64,000 nt of DNA from Candidatus Melainabacteria bacterium (lineage in GTDB: Bacteria; Cyanobacteriota; Vampirovibrionia; Obscuribacterales; Obscuribacteraceae). Positions within the stretch are counted from its first letter, which is position 1. Every line of letters starts with the position of its first letter. The notes beneath the pieces were generated by a model, which ran no database searches, had not been told where the DNA came from, and saw only the letters and a program-made list of their open reading frames with translations. Shown piece by piece: positions 1-8,298 of the stretch. The stretch is taken from the NCBI GenBank assembly GCA_003242885.1, contig QKMZ01000006.1, positions 1,106,295-1,170,294 of the forward strand, read 5' to 3'. The position numbers and the translations under genes are program-made.

Positions 1-673
1 CACGGTCAAGTCTTTCGTTGATGTTGCTCTGAAACACGGCTTCTCCCGCCTGCCAGTTTTCGAAGACAATCCGGACAATATATTTGGATTGGTGCATATC
101 CGTGACTGCTTACGGGCGATTTTAGAGCACAAAGAATCAACGAGCGTTGGCGAACTAGCCAGAAAGGTTCTGGTTGTTCCTGAGAATAAAAGCCTTGGCG
201 ATTTGTTGCCGGAGTTTCAAAAGATGAAAACTCACATGGCGATTGTTGTCGACGAGTATGGTGCTACTCGCGGTATCGTCACGTTGGAAGACTTGCTTGA
301 AGAATTAGTAGGCGAGATCGCTGATGAATACGATATCGTCAAAGAGTATATCCAACCGCAAATCGATGGATCGATTTTAATCGACGGAAAACTTGACCTT
401 GAAGAAGCGAATGAAAAGCTCGGTTTAAACATCGAAGACGAAGAATTCAACACAATGGGCGGTCACGTTTTTGGCATGCTTGGACACGCGCCTGAATTGG
501 GCGATGAGATCAAAACAGATCAATACATTCTGCGAGTGGAAGAGTCAGATCGCCGTCGCATCAACAAACTGCGTTTGATCATGTTGAAGTCGCCCGAGCC
601 CGCACCGGAAAATGGTACGAGTACGTCGGGTAAGAAACGAAATACGAAGTCAGTGGAGGTTCCTCGCAATTAG
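1..673 (+). CDS. CBS-pair / CorC-HlyC domain protein, C-terminal part (5' end outside window)
   Basis: The reading frame is already open at position 2, so the gene starts upstream of the window and only about 223 residues are visible. They hold the end of a CBS-pair module (HGFSRLPV near the start, then IVDEYG and GIVTLEDLLEE around residues 80-105 of the visible part). A transporter-associated CorC/HlyC domain follows, containing the NTMGGHVFG stretch. Family members (UPF0053, CorC/CNNM type) have an N-terminal DUF21 membrane domain and are linked to Mg/Co efflux; that domain is not visible here. The last 20 residues are Ser/Lys-rich. The end overlaps rsmA by 62 bases, suggesting co-transcription. 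Confidence 0.85.
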   Translation, partial: TVKSFVDVALKHGFSRLPVFEDNPDNIFGLVHIRDCLRAILEHKESTSVGELARKVLVVPENKSLGDLLPEFQKMKTHMAIVVDEYGATRGIVTLEDLLEELVGEIADEYDIVKEYIQPQIDGSILIDGKLDLEEANEKLGLNIEDEEFNTMGGHVFGMLGHAPELGDEIKTDQYILRVEESDRRRINKLRLIMLKSPEPAPENGTSTSGKKRNTKSVEVPRN

Positions 674-1526
674 CGCGACGGAGACACCTACTAAAGCCCA
701 ACTGACCAAGGCTGCCCGCGTTTTCCATACGAAAAAACGTCTAGGTCAGAATTTCCTTGTTGACCCTGACGTACTCTCCAGAATCGCCGGCGCGCTGGAA
801 TTGAAATCTACAGATTGTGTCGTAGAAATCGGTCCCGGTCTAGGTTTTCTAACCAGGTTTCTTTCACCTTATGGCTGCCGTATCTTGGCCGTGGATCTCG
901 ATCGTGAGTGCGTCGAAGAACTTGAGAAAAGCAATTACAAAGGTGTTGAAATCTTTCATCAGGACTTCCTTCAGTTCGATTTGAGTTCTATCGAGTGCGA
1001 GTCGCTGAAGGTCGCTGGCAATGTACCTTATCAAATTACCACTCCGATTGTAGCCAGACTTTTTGGCGAAATCGGCTCACCAGCACCGTGGCTGCCAAAA
1101 ATCGAAAGCGTTGTGATGACAGTCCAAAAGGAAGTCGCAGAGCGCTTTGTTGCCAAACCCAACAATAAAGAATACAGTCAGATTACGCTTCTCATCAAAT
1201 ATTTCGCTGAAGCAGAGCTGCTTGAAGTAGTTCCCAAAGATTCATTTGTTCCTGAGCCAAATGTGAACTCCGCCGTTGTGCGGATGGTACCGCACCAACG
1301 GCCACCCATCGAATGTGTCGATCACAAATTACTACGGCAGATTATTCGTGCCGGTTTCAAACAGCGTCGAAAGATGTTGAGAAACAATCTCACGTTTCTC
1401 AACAAGACGCCGGAAGAGATAGGAAAACTCTTCGCATCCTTAAGGATTGATCCAATGGTGCGTGCAGAGCGGCTTTCACTCGAGCAATTTGCTAAGATTG
1501 CCAACGCTGTGACAGCCCTCAGGTAG
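612..1526 (+). CDS. rsmA: 16S rRNA (adenine1518-N6/adenine1519-N6)-dimethyltransferase
   Basis: RsmA/KsgA dimethylates two adjacent adenines in the 3' hairpin of 16S rRNA during 30S maturation, using S-adenosylmethionine. Visible motifs are GQNFLVD, the SAM-binding EIGPGLGFLT and the catalytic NVPYQI (family N-[LI]-P-[YF]). The KQRRKMLRNNL stretch typical of the C-terminal domain is near residue 250. The 304-residue length is slightly long because of about 35 extra N-terminal residues. ATG 612 is the only standard start before the conserved core in this frame, although it lies inside the preceding gene and has only a weak ribosome site. It is followed after 3 bases by ispE. Confidence 0.95.
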   Translation: MVRVRRVRNEIRSQWRFLAISATETPTKAQLTKAARVFHTKKRLGQNFLVDPDVLSRIAGALELKSTDCVVEIGPGLGFLTRFLSPYGCRILAVDLDRECVEELEKSNYKGVEIFHQDFLQFDLSSIECESLKVAGNVPYQITTPIVARLFGEIGSPAPWLPKIESVVMTVQKEVAERFVAKPNNKEYSQITLLIKYFAEAELLEVVPKDSFVPEPNVNSAVVRMVPHQRPPIECVDHKLLRQIIRAGFKQRRKMLRNNLTFLNKTPEEIGKLFASLRIDPMVRAERLSLEQFAKIANAVTALR

Positions 1527-1529
1527 AGC

Positions 1530-2528
1530 ATGCAGTTAGAGACAGAACTGAAAGCAGTCGTTAAATCGCCTGCCAAAGTAAATTTGACTTTTGACGTCAC
1601 GGGTGATTTGCCAGGTGGATATCATTCCATCGTCTCTATTTTTCATTCTATAACTCTTGAAGATGTTCTCGATTTACAGATTACACAAGGTGTTAGTGAA
1701 GAAGTCGAGATGGAGCTTTCCGCCGAATTTCTTGGAGAACCAGGCGCGTTTCCCCTCGACCAAAACAATCTGATTGCAAAGGCAGCTGACTCATTCAACA
1801 TTGCTACGGGACTGTTGAAAAACAGATTCTTGCGCATTGCAGTGAAGAAGCAAATTCCAATTGGAGCTGGCTTGGCAGGCGGCAGTTCTAATGCAGCTGC
1901 GGCTCTCGTTGCATTGAATGAGCTTTTCAAAAAGCCATTGAAGGAAATGGAACTTTTGGAGATTGCCACTAACCTTGGTGCAGATGTTCCCTTTCTGATA
2001 AAGGGCGGTACACAACTCGGAAAAGGCAAAGGAGAAATATTGACGCCGCTCGTGATAGACGAACGTCTGGCGTTTGTGGTTGTAAAGCCGCGTCAGTTAG
2101 CTGTATCCACTCCATCTGTTTTTGCTGCATATGACAAATGGGTGGCAGGAAAAACTCCGGAATGGAGACCTTCAATCGATCATCAAAAAGCAATCGATGC
2201 CCTGGCCAGCGGAAATCTTGAAGCTGCGACAAAGTCTTTTGCAAATGTCTTTGAGCCGATCGTTTTCGACATGTATCCATCTTTGTCTTTGGTAAAGCAG
2301 CGTTTGCTGGAGCTGGGCTGCTGGTCTGCACAGTTGAGTGGCAGTGGTCCTAGCGTCTTCGCGGTGGTTGCCAATCTGGAAATGGCTCATATGGTAAGAC
2401 GCAAGTTCAAAGAAGAGGAAACTCGTGGTGACAGCGTTTGGTTAAAACGAGAAGGCTGGGAAATTGATTGTTTTATCGCTGAATCAAGTGGAAGTGGCGT
2501 TCAAATCTTGAAAGAGGGGCTTAACTAA
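1530..2528 (+). CDS. ispE: 4-diphosphocytidyl-2-C-methyl-D-erythritol kinase
   Basis: GHMP-family kinase that phosphorylates CDP-methylerythritol in the non-mevalonate isoprenoid pathway. Visible are the N-terminal PAKVNL strand, GGYHSI, the ATP-binding loop PIGAGLAGGSSNAAA (about residues 107-121) and the C-terminal LSGSGPSVFAV. The length, 332 residues, is slightly above the usual 280-310, with about 10 extra residues at each end. It starts 3 bases after rsmA and stops 1 base before nth, so rsmA-ispE-nth are probably one transcript. The rsmA-ispE adjacency is common in bacteria. Confidence 0.95.
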   Translation: MQLETELKAVVKSPAKVNLTFDVTGDLPGGYHSIVSIFHSITLEDVLDLQITQGVSEEVEMELSAEFLGEPGAFPLDQNNLIAKAADSFNIATGLLKNRFLRIAVKKQIPIGAGLAGGSSNAAAALVALNELFKKPLKEMELLEIATNLGADVPFLIKGGTQLGKGKGEILTPLVIDERLAFVVVKPRQLAVSTPSVFAAYDKWVAGKTPEWRPSIDHQKAIDALASGNLEAATKSFANVFEPIVFDMYPSLSLVKQRLLELGCWSAQLSGSGPSVFAVVANLEMAHMVRRKFKEEETRGDSVWLKREGWEIDCFIAESSGSGVQILKEGLN

Positions 2529-2529
2529 G

Positions 2530-3420
2530 ATGGTGAAGAAATCATCGGAATCAGCGAAAAACCCTTTGGCTAAAGGAACAAAAACGAGTTTAGGATCGAG
2601 TTCTTTAAGGTCGAAAGCAAGCTCTAAGCCAAGTTCTATATCAAGATCTAAATCGAGTTCCAAACAAGGTTCCCAAACTAACTCGAAAGTCAGCGCCAAG
2701 GCTAAGACTGAAAAAAAACAGCTAAAGTCCAAGGCAAAGGCTGATTCAAATCCAAAGACAAAAACAATCAAAAGCGAGAAGTCAATAAAGCTGGTTTCAA
2801 AGGCGACCGCTCATGAAATGATGGCACGTTTGAGAAAGCTGTATCCCGATGCAGACTGCGAGTTGAATTTCGAGTCTGCTTTTCAGCTTCTCACTGCCGT
2901 AATTATGTCGGCACAGACGACTGATGTTCAGGTCAACAAAGTTACAGGAAAATTGTTTTCTAAGTTTCCGACTGCGAAAGATCTTGCCGAAGGCGACATA
3001 GAAAAGATCAAGGAGATAATCAAACCGACCGGTTATTACAACGCTAAAGCACAGAGTATTCAGACCTGTGCGCAACAGTTGGTGACGCGATTTGGGGGCG
3101 TGGTTCCGCAAACCCTTGAGGAGTTGACTACTTTGCCTGGCGTGGGTAGAAAGACGGCAAATGTTGTACTTGGTGTTGTATTTGGTGAGCGTGGCTGGAC
3201 CGTAGACACTCATGTGCAGCGTATTACGAAACGCCTGGGTCTAACGAAAAATGATGACCCCTACAAAATTGAATTGGATCTACAAAAGCTATTTCCCGAC
3301 GACGATTGGTCGCTACTGTCCATAACGATTATTTGGCATGGTCGCCGCATGTGCTTTGCACGAAAGCCTGACTGTACCGTTTGCCCGCTTAATGAGATTT
3401 GTCCGAGCAGTGAAGTGTAG
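2530..3420 (+). CDS. nth: Endonuclease III with a long Lys/Ser-rich N-terminal extension
   Basis: Bifunctional DNA glycosylase/AP lyase for oxidised pyrimidines. The helix-hairpin-helix LPGVGRKTANVV carries the catalytic Lys (K208) and VDTHVQRI carries the catalytic Asp (D226). The C-terminal iron-sulphur cluster motif C-x6-C-x2-C-x5-C is complete. The core is a normal 210 residues, but it is preceded by about 88 residues made almost only of Ser, Lys, Ala and Thr, which family members usually lack. An internal start at ATG 2812 or 2818 (HEMMARL) would remove the tail. However, ATG 2530 follows ispE by one base, and the tail keeps an open frame with no stop, so I kept the long form. Confidence 0.93.
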   Translation: MVKKSSESAKNPLAKGTKTSLGSSSLRSKASSKPSSISRSKSSSKQGSQTNSKVSAKAKTEKKQLKSKAKADSNPKTKTIKSEKSIKLVSKATAHEMMARLRKLYPDADCELNFESAFQLLTAVIMSAQTTDVQVNKVTGKLFSKFPTAKDLAEGDIEKIKEIIKPTGYYNAKAQSIQTCAQQLVTRFGGVVPQTLEELTTLPGVGRKTANVVLGVVFGERGWTVDTHVQRITKRLGLTKNDDPYKIELDLQKLFPDDDWSLLSITIIWHGRRMCFARKPDCTVCPLNEICPSSEV

Positions 3421-3422
3421 TT

Positions 3423-4214
3423 TTACTTATCCGCGCGAATTTCCAGAAGCTGTTTCATCACTTTACGGTCGTATTCAAACGGATATGACTGAATTCGCAT
3501 GTAGCCCTTGTACGGATTGTTGAACAATGCGACTAGAAGAATGTTGAGAGCCAACGAAAGAGCAACCAGCGCGGTCATCAACACTTGCGCCTTGGTGTTT
3601 TCGACCTCGAATAAATATGTAAAAAAAACAGTTAATGCGGCTCCAGCAATCAAAACACCCCACATTACCGGCGGCAAAGACGTTTTAGAAATCTGCATGC
3701 GATAGCGGCGCCCGTCTGACAGTTTTTGCATTTCATCTAGAAGCTGCTCATAAACGCTTTGCTCTTTATTTGTCTGTGGTTCGAAGTCAGTCAGCCCCCA
3801 CCAAATTTCGCGAAAAGGCGTCTTGGCAAAATCAATAAATGAACCTTCGCTCGAGTGAGAATTCCATTCCTGTGCAATGAGAACATCTAGATATTCTTGT
3901 AATTTATTGTGGAGACTAATGCGTTCTTTTAGCGGCAATCCGTATGCAAGGTGAAACATATCCAGACAAGAATCTGCCTCTTGCTGGGACATTGCCCTTG
4001 CCTCCTGGTACTTGCTTTGAGTGTCTACGACGATTAGTCCTAAAAGTACTGAATAGAGAGTTCCAACAACTGAAAGTAGATATCCGGCTACTTCATGATT
4101 GCTTTTGAGAGTTCCGGCTGACACGGCCCGACGCACCGCCAGCGCTCCTGCGCTCGCCAGGAAGACTGCTCCAGTGACCATTAGAATTCCGAATACCCAT
4201 GCATCAAAGCTCAT
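3423..4214 (-). CDS. DUF4239-type (bestrophin-like) membrane protein
   Basis: A 263-residue protein with two N-terminal membrane segments (about residues 5-27 and 44-63), a long soluble helical middle, and two C-terminal membrane segments (about 184-203 and 213-233). NPYKGYMRI follows the last segment. This layout and the NP-[FY]-x-G motif match DUF4239 proteins, whose function is not established. It converges on nth with only 2 bases between the stop codons, leaving no room for a terminator. It is probably transcribed alone from the 4215-4366 gap it shares with the divergent acyltransferase gene. Confidence 0.75.
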   Translation of the reverse strand: MSFDAWVFGILMVTGAVFLASAGALAVRRAVSAGTLKSNHEVAGYLLSVVGTLYSVLLGLIVVDTQSKYQEARAMSQQEADSCLDMFHLAYGLPLKERISLHNKLQEYLDVLIAQEWNSHSSEGSFIDFAKTPFREIWWGLTDFEPQTNKEQSVYEQLLDEMQKLSDGRRYRMQISKTSLPPVMWGVLIAGAALTVFFTYLFEVENTKAQVLMTALVALSLALNILLVALFNNPYKGYMRIQSYPFEYDRKVMKQLLEIRADK

Positions 4215-4366
4215 GGCGTTCTTTTCCCCTTTAAGACCCTGAGTTCGTCAGTTGCAGAACCGACTGGTGATCCCAAGACCTTTGGTTTGTTATTGGTTTT
4301 AATGAGCTTACTAATGTGACCGGTCAAGAAGCAAGATCATGCAAGATTCCAAGCAAGGGCTGTATC

Positions 4367-5632
4367 ATGACTGTAATCATGAGTAATCAGACCCCTGGCG
4401 GCTCTCCGCCCCCGAAAAGAGAATTTCGTCCCGCAAAGCCAAGCCCGTGGCTGATAAAGGCTGCTCAGAAATTTGTGCAGGCGGAGTTGGCGCTGAAATA
4501 TAAGCTTCATTTGGCTGATGAGGATCTCGAATTAGTTCGCAAGCTCCCACCTGGCGCTGGTGTTATTTTGATACCAAATCATGCGGATGAAACTGACCCG
4601 CGGATTTGCTTAGAACTTTCGCGCCGAACCGGTAAGCGTTTCATTTCGATGTGTAATCGTGAAGCCTTCGATGAAATTTATGGCGCCGCAGGGTGGGCAT
4701 TGCAGCGGCTCGGACACTTTTCTGTCGAGAGAGGGGCTCACGATAGTTCGGCTAAAGATTTTGCAATTGAGACAGTTCAAAAAGGCGAAGAAGTACTAGT
4801 TATTTTTCCGGAGGGAGAAATCTTCTATTTGAACGAAGTCGTTCAAGCGTTTCACAGTGGTGCCGTTGAAATCTGCATGCAGGCGATTTTAGATAAACGA
4901 AAAAGTGATCCGAATTTCACTGCATTTCTTGTCCCTATGGCGATTAAGTATCACTACAATGAGCCGATTGAAAATCTCATTCTCACACGCATAGAGAAGA
5001 TGGAAGCACGGCTTTCAATCAAGGAATATGCACCGACTCTTGCGGGCCGTTTGCGGCAAATTCAAAAGACTTTGTTGGAGCGTGAGCAATCGGTATACAA
5101 AATTCAAATTGAAACAACTGGGCAAGAAGATCTCTATCAGGAAATTGTGGAAACTGAGAATGCCATCATCAGCCAGGTGGAAGAAAAACACAAAGCAATG
5201 CCAGTTTCCCAGTCTCAACTTATCGATCAGTCATGGCAATTGAGCGCAGAACTAAAAGAAGATCTTGCTGCGCAAACAGATGTTGCCGTGAAGAAAGAGT
5301 TAGAACATGACATTGATGCACTGCGTGAAGTTGCACAGCTTTCAAGCTGGCGTCCTGAATACTACGCTGACGATAATTCTCTAGACCGGCTTGCTGAAGC
5401 CTTAATGAAGATGGAGAGAGAGCTTTATCGAATTAAACGTCCAGCACCACTTGCGACACGCGATGTTTATATCAAACTTGCCGAACCCATAAACCTTTCA
5501 AATGTGGTTGCGGATTATCTTCAAGATGCGAAATCTGTGCGCCATAAAATGACCAATGATCTTCATGAGCAAATTCAAGAATTGGTCAATCAGCTAGTTC
5601 AAAAGGCGAAAGATTTGAGCAAGCGAAAATAA
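4367..5632 (+). CDS. PlsC-like 1-acylglycerol-phosphate acyltransferase family protein
   Basis: The N-terminal half holds a PlsC acyltransferase domain with the catalytic H-x4-D box (NHADETD) and the substrate motif FPEGE about 90 residues later, plus FHSGA. The C-terminal 200 residues are charged, probably helical, and not typical of plain PlsC. No membrane segment is obvious. I chose ATG 4367 because AAGGG lies 7 bases upstream; GTG 4316 in the same frame would add 17 residues with no recognisable site. Likely role: acyl transfer to a lysophospholipid or related acceptor, substrate unknown. Confidence 0.8.
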   Translation: MTVIMSNQTPGGSPPPKREFRPAKPSPWLIKAAQKFVQAELALKYKLHLADEDLELVRKLPPGAGVILIPNHADETDPRICLELSRRTGKRFISMCNREAFDEIYGAAGWALQRLGHFSVERGAHDSSAKDFAIETVQKGEEVLVIFPEGEIFYLNEVVQAFHSGAVEICMQAILDKRKSDPNFTAFLVPMAIKYHYNEPIENLILTRIEKMEARLSIKEYAPTLAGRLRQIQKTLLEREQSVYKIQIETTGQEDLYQEIVETENAIISQVEEKHKAMPVSQSQLIDQSWQLSAELKEDLAAQTDVAVKKELEHDIDALREVAQLSSWRPEYYADDNSLDRLAEALMKMERELYRIKRPAPLATRDVYIKLAEPINLSNVVADYLQDAKSVRHKMTNDLHEQIQELVNQLVQKAKDLSKRK

Positions 5633-5730
5633 TCCGAAAGTTTGCATCCTTTGTAGTGAACAACGGCTATTGAGTAGTTTTCGAGTTCAGTTAAAAAGAC
5701 AAATCGTTTGCTTTCCCGAACCTGTTCTTT

Positions 5731-5739
5731 TGGTACACT
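5731..5739 (+). promoter_or_regulatory. Possible extended -10 promoter
   Basis: TGG followed by TACACT fits an extended -10 element, with a predicted start near 5746, 23 bases before the GTG of the next gene. No good -35 box at 17 bases. Tentative. Confidence 0.35.
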
Positions 5740-5768
5740 CGGTTCAATTAGAATGTGTGGGCATTTGA

Positions 5769-6785
5769 GTGAGCCGGAAGAATCTGATCGCTAGCCGTTA
5801 TACGTCGCTTGCATTAGCCGCGTATATGCTCAGCGTATCTGCCCAAGCTTTTGCACAGACAAGCCAAGCATCTCCTGCAACAGAAGAAAAACGGTTTAAA
5901 CAATTCGAAACCGCCGAATCACCTAACAGCGAAAATTTGCCCCCAATTTTATTGCAGGTTGCTAGATTTACTGGCGCCCTCCCAATTATGAGGGATATTG
6001 AAGCGCTGCAGAACGACTTGAAGCAAAGTAATTTGTCCGTGTCTGACCCGTTAACTACGTTGGCGAAGCGGCAGAAACTTGTTTACCTGCGTGAAAAGCT
6101 GAACAACGTTCTTGAGACTTCGAATTTGGAAGTGAATGCTGCTCGAGGGCAAATTGAAGGATTGATGTCTGAAGTCCAGACGCAGCAAGCAAAGATGGTC
6201 GAGAAACGTGCAAGAACGCTGCGTCGCAACACAATTATCAACTTTGTGTCTGGTGGTATTACCAAATTAGTTGGATACTCGATCGCACTTGGTGGCAATG
6301 ACACTACATCGAACATTTTGGAAATTTTTGATGGCGGTGTGCAGTGTGGTTTGTCTGCAACTGTTATTAAAGATCTGCATTCTGAAAGCAGGGTGGTCGG
6401 TAAGATGCCTGCGATGCTAACTCAATTAGAGCGTACAGATGATCCCGAAGGAGTGTATCCGCGCCAAGTTTGGAATTATTTGAACGAATCATCATCCGGC
6501 ATGACCGGTATACCAAGACGCGAAGAGCTCACGAAAAACTGGGAAAGCAGAGGTTTTTATGAGCACCACTCTAAGTATAAAAACCTGAAGAAGAACAGTA
6601 ATCTTCAAGGCAATATAGCTCTTGCAAGAATTACTCCCCAACTTCTGGATGATCGCCAGGCAATGCTTTCCGAGTTGAGATCTGCTGTTTCAGAAATGCA
6701 CGCGAGCTTGATGGAATTGAGTTTAAGGATCAAACAATCATACAAAGATGATCCATCTTTCGATTGGCCGATTGCCGCTCAGTAG
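5769..6785 (+). CDS. Secreted helical protein, family A member 1 (paralogue at 26455-27456)
   Basis: I do not recognise a named family. The protein has a signal peptide (LALAAYMLSVSAQAFA, cleavage likely after AFA near residue 28). A long amphipathic/coiled-coil region follows (about 75-155), then a weakly hydrophobic glycine-containing segment (about 155-195), a VYPRQVWNYLNES motif near residue 237 and a C-terminal helical region. It aligns by eye along its whole length with the product at 26455-27456: LEVNAARGQI versus LEVDFVEAQI, YPRQVWNYL versus YPDSVWNFL, and LLDDRQAMLSEL versus LLSTRQTMLDQL. Start GTG 5769 is the one that keeps the signal peptide complete. Probably periplasmic. Confidence 0.7.
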   Translation: MSRKNLIASRYTSLALAAYMLSVSAQAFAQTSQASPATEEKRFKQFETAESPNSENLPPILLQVARFTGALPIMRDIEALQNDLKQSNLSVSDPLTTLAKRQKLVYLREKLNNVLETSNLEVNAARGQIEGLMSEVQTQQAKMVEKRARTLRRNTIINFVSGGITKLVGYSIALGGNDTTSNILEIFDGGVQCGLSATVIKDLHSESRVVGKMPAMLTQLERTDDPEGVYPRQVWNYLNESSSGMTGIPRREELTKNWESRGFYEHHSKYKNLKKNSNLQGNIALARITPQLLDDRQAMLSELRSAVSEMHASLMELSLRIKQSYKDDPSFDWPIAAQ

Positions 6786-6807
6786 GTGTCTTGCTGCTAA
6801 CAGATGC

Positions 6808-8298
6808 TCAATAAGTGCAGGTCAGAGCCTGCATTTTTGCGGATGCTTGAAGATATTCAACTTGAGCATCGACTAGTTTGATCTTTGCGTCAAACAATTG
6901 ACGTTCGCGTTGAGTTACAAGAAATACAGTGCTGTCGCCGAAGTTGAAACGCTTTTTTTCCCCCACATAAACAGCTTCCGACTTCTCTACTTGCTTAGTG
7001 ACCGCAAGAAATTTTTGATGCGACGCATTGAGAGTGGCTGCAGCGCTCATTACCTCTGCCACCAGGCGCTGTCTTTCTGAAATTTCTTCAGCGTTTAACG
7101 CATCAATATTGAAGTGTGCGGACTTAATTCTCCCTCTTGCATTGCGCAAATAGAGTGGAGAACTGAATGTGACTTGAGTGCGAAATACGTTGCCAACTCC
7201 TGAGATGCCGCCGTCATATCCGTATGTCGCAAGGGCGTCGGCCTGCGGTAAGAGATCATTTCTGGCAAGTTTCAATTGCAGTTTGGCTTGCTCTTTTTCC
7301 AATGCAATTCGCTTTAGCTCTGGACGACGGTCAACTGCTTTCTGCACGCTTGCATCAATCTCTGCAGCAGTGAACTCTTGAGGCGTAGGCCAAAATTGAG
7401 GAACATTCATCTCATCAAGAAAGGGCGCCGGTCTTCCACTACTGTCAAAAAGATAAACGGCTAATTCGTAGGTAGCCTTTTTGAACTCAAGCTCCGCAGC
7501 AATTTTGTCTGCGGTTCGTCGCTGGAAATCTTCCTCAGCTTCCGTGACTTGAATTTTCGGCAAGTCCCCCGCGCTAGAACGCTTGTCTGCTGCCGACACA
7601 AGAAATTCGGATAGCTGTACAAGACGTCGTGCGACTTGCATTTTTCTTTGAGCCCCGACCCAATTCCAGTATGCAATGTTGGCACGCAATAGAATATCGA
7701 GACGATTGAGCGAAAAGGCCTGAGTTGCAACCGGCTCGCCAATCTTGGCTAATTTTTCGTTTGTCTCTCGCTCGTTGATTATAAAACCGCGCAAAAGTGG
7801 AACAGCAACACCACCTCCAAACTCGCCTATAAAGCCTGTTTCAATATAAGGTGATTGCGATGTTCGGGGATTGAACCGATAGGTACCAAGCAAACTTATG
7901 CCCGAGCGAGTGGGAATTTCGATTGCGGGTTGATTGTAGATTACTCGCTTAAGAGTGTCGAATTTCGATGTGTTTTGCATCCATGCATAACCGTTGAGCG
8001 TTCGGATTACGGGATCGAATACTCCTTGTACTTCCATACGGCGCGCAGATGCAACTCGACGGCGCGAGTCAGCCGCGTCTATGCGTGGATAATTGTTGTC
8101 GACAGCCGAAAGAAAAATTGAAGGCGTGAGGATCGTACCGCCTTGAGTGATCCTTATGGAATAGTCCGCTTTAGTTCTGGCACGCGGCGCAAAACCAAGT
8201 GGTTCATAAATTCCGTCCGAGCCTTGAGCAGGCGTGACTGAGCAGGTCAGCGACCAGACGAGAAGCAAAGCAAGAACAACGCGAAGGGGTTTCATCAA
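6808..8298 (-). CDS. TolC-family outer-membrane efflux/secretion channel
   Basis: A 496-residue protein with a signal peptide (MMKPLRVVLALLLVWSLTCSVTPAQG) and the two long helical repeats of outer-membrane efflux proteins. RRPELKRIALEKEQAKLQLKLARNDLLPQ-type sequence near residue 320 is typical of the second repeat start, and a GFIGEFGGGVAVPLLRG strand region precedes the first. Last gene of the ABC-HlyD-TolC operon, overlapping the HlyD-like gene by 4 bases (ATGA). With its neighbours it would form a tripartite envelope-spanning exporter; the cargo is unknown. Confidence 0.88.
   Translation of the reverse strand: MMKPLRVVLALLLVWSLTCSVTPAQGSDGIYEPLGFAPRARTKADYSIRITQGGTILTPSIFLSAVDNNYPRIDAADSRRRVASARRMEVQGVFDPVIRTLNGYAWMQNTSKFDTLKRVIYNQPAIEIPTRSGISLLGTYRFNPRTSQSPYIETGFIGEFGGGVAVPLLRGFIINERETNEKLAKIGEPVATQAFSLNRLDILLRANIAYWNWVGAQRKMQVARRLVQLSEFLVSAADKRSSAGDLPKIQVTEAEEDFQRRTADKIAAELEFKKATYELAVYLFDSSGRPAPFLDEMNVPQFWPTPQEFTAAEIDASVQKAVDRRPELKRIALEKEQAKLQLKLARNDLLPQADALATYGYDGGISGVGNVFRTQVTFSSPLYLRNARGRIKSAHFNIDALNAEEISERQRLVAEVMSAAATLNASHQKFLAVTKQVEKSEAVYVGEKKRFNFGDSTVFLVTQRERQLFDAKIKLVDAQVEYLQASAKMQALTCTY
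6816..6838 (+). terminator. Rho-independent terminator overlapping the tolC-like 3' end
   Basis: TGCAGG, a 6-base loop and CCTGCA, followed by TTTTT: a perfect 6-bp stem with a U-tract for the plus-strand gene ending at 6785. The stem lies inside the last codons of the convergent minus-strand gene (stop at 6808-6810). Confidence 0.6.
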
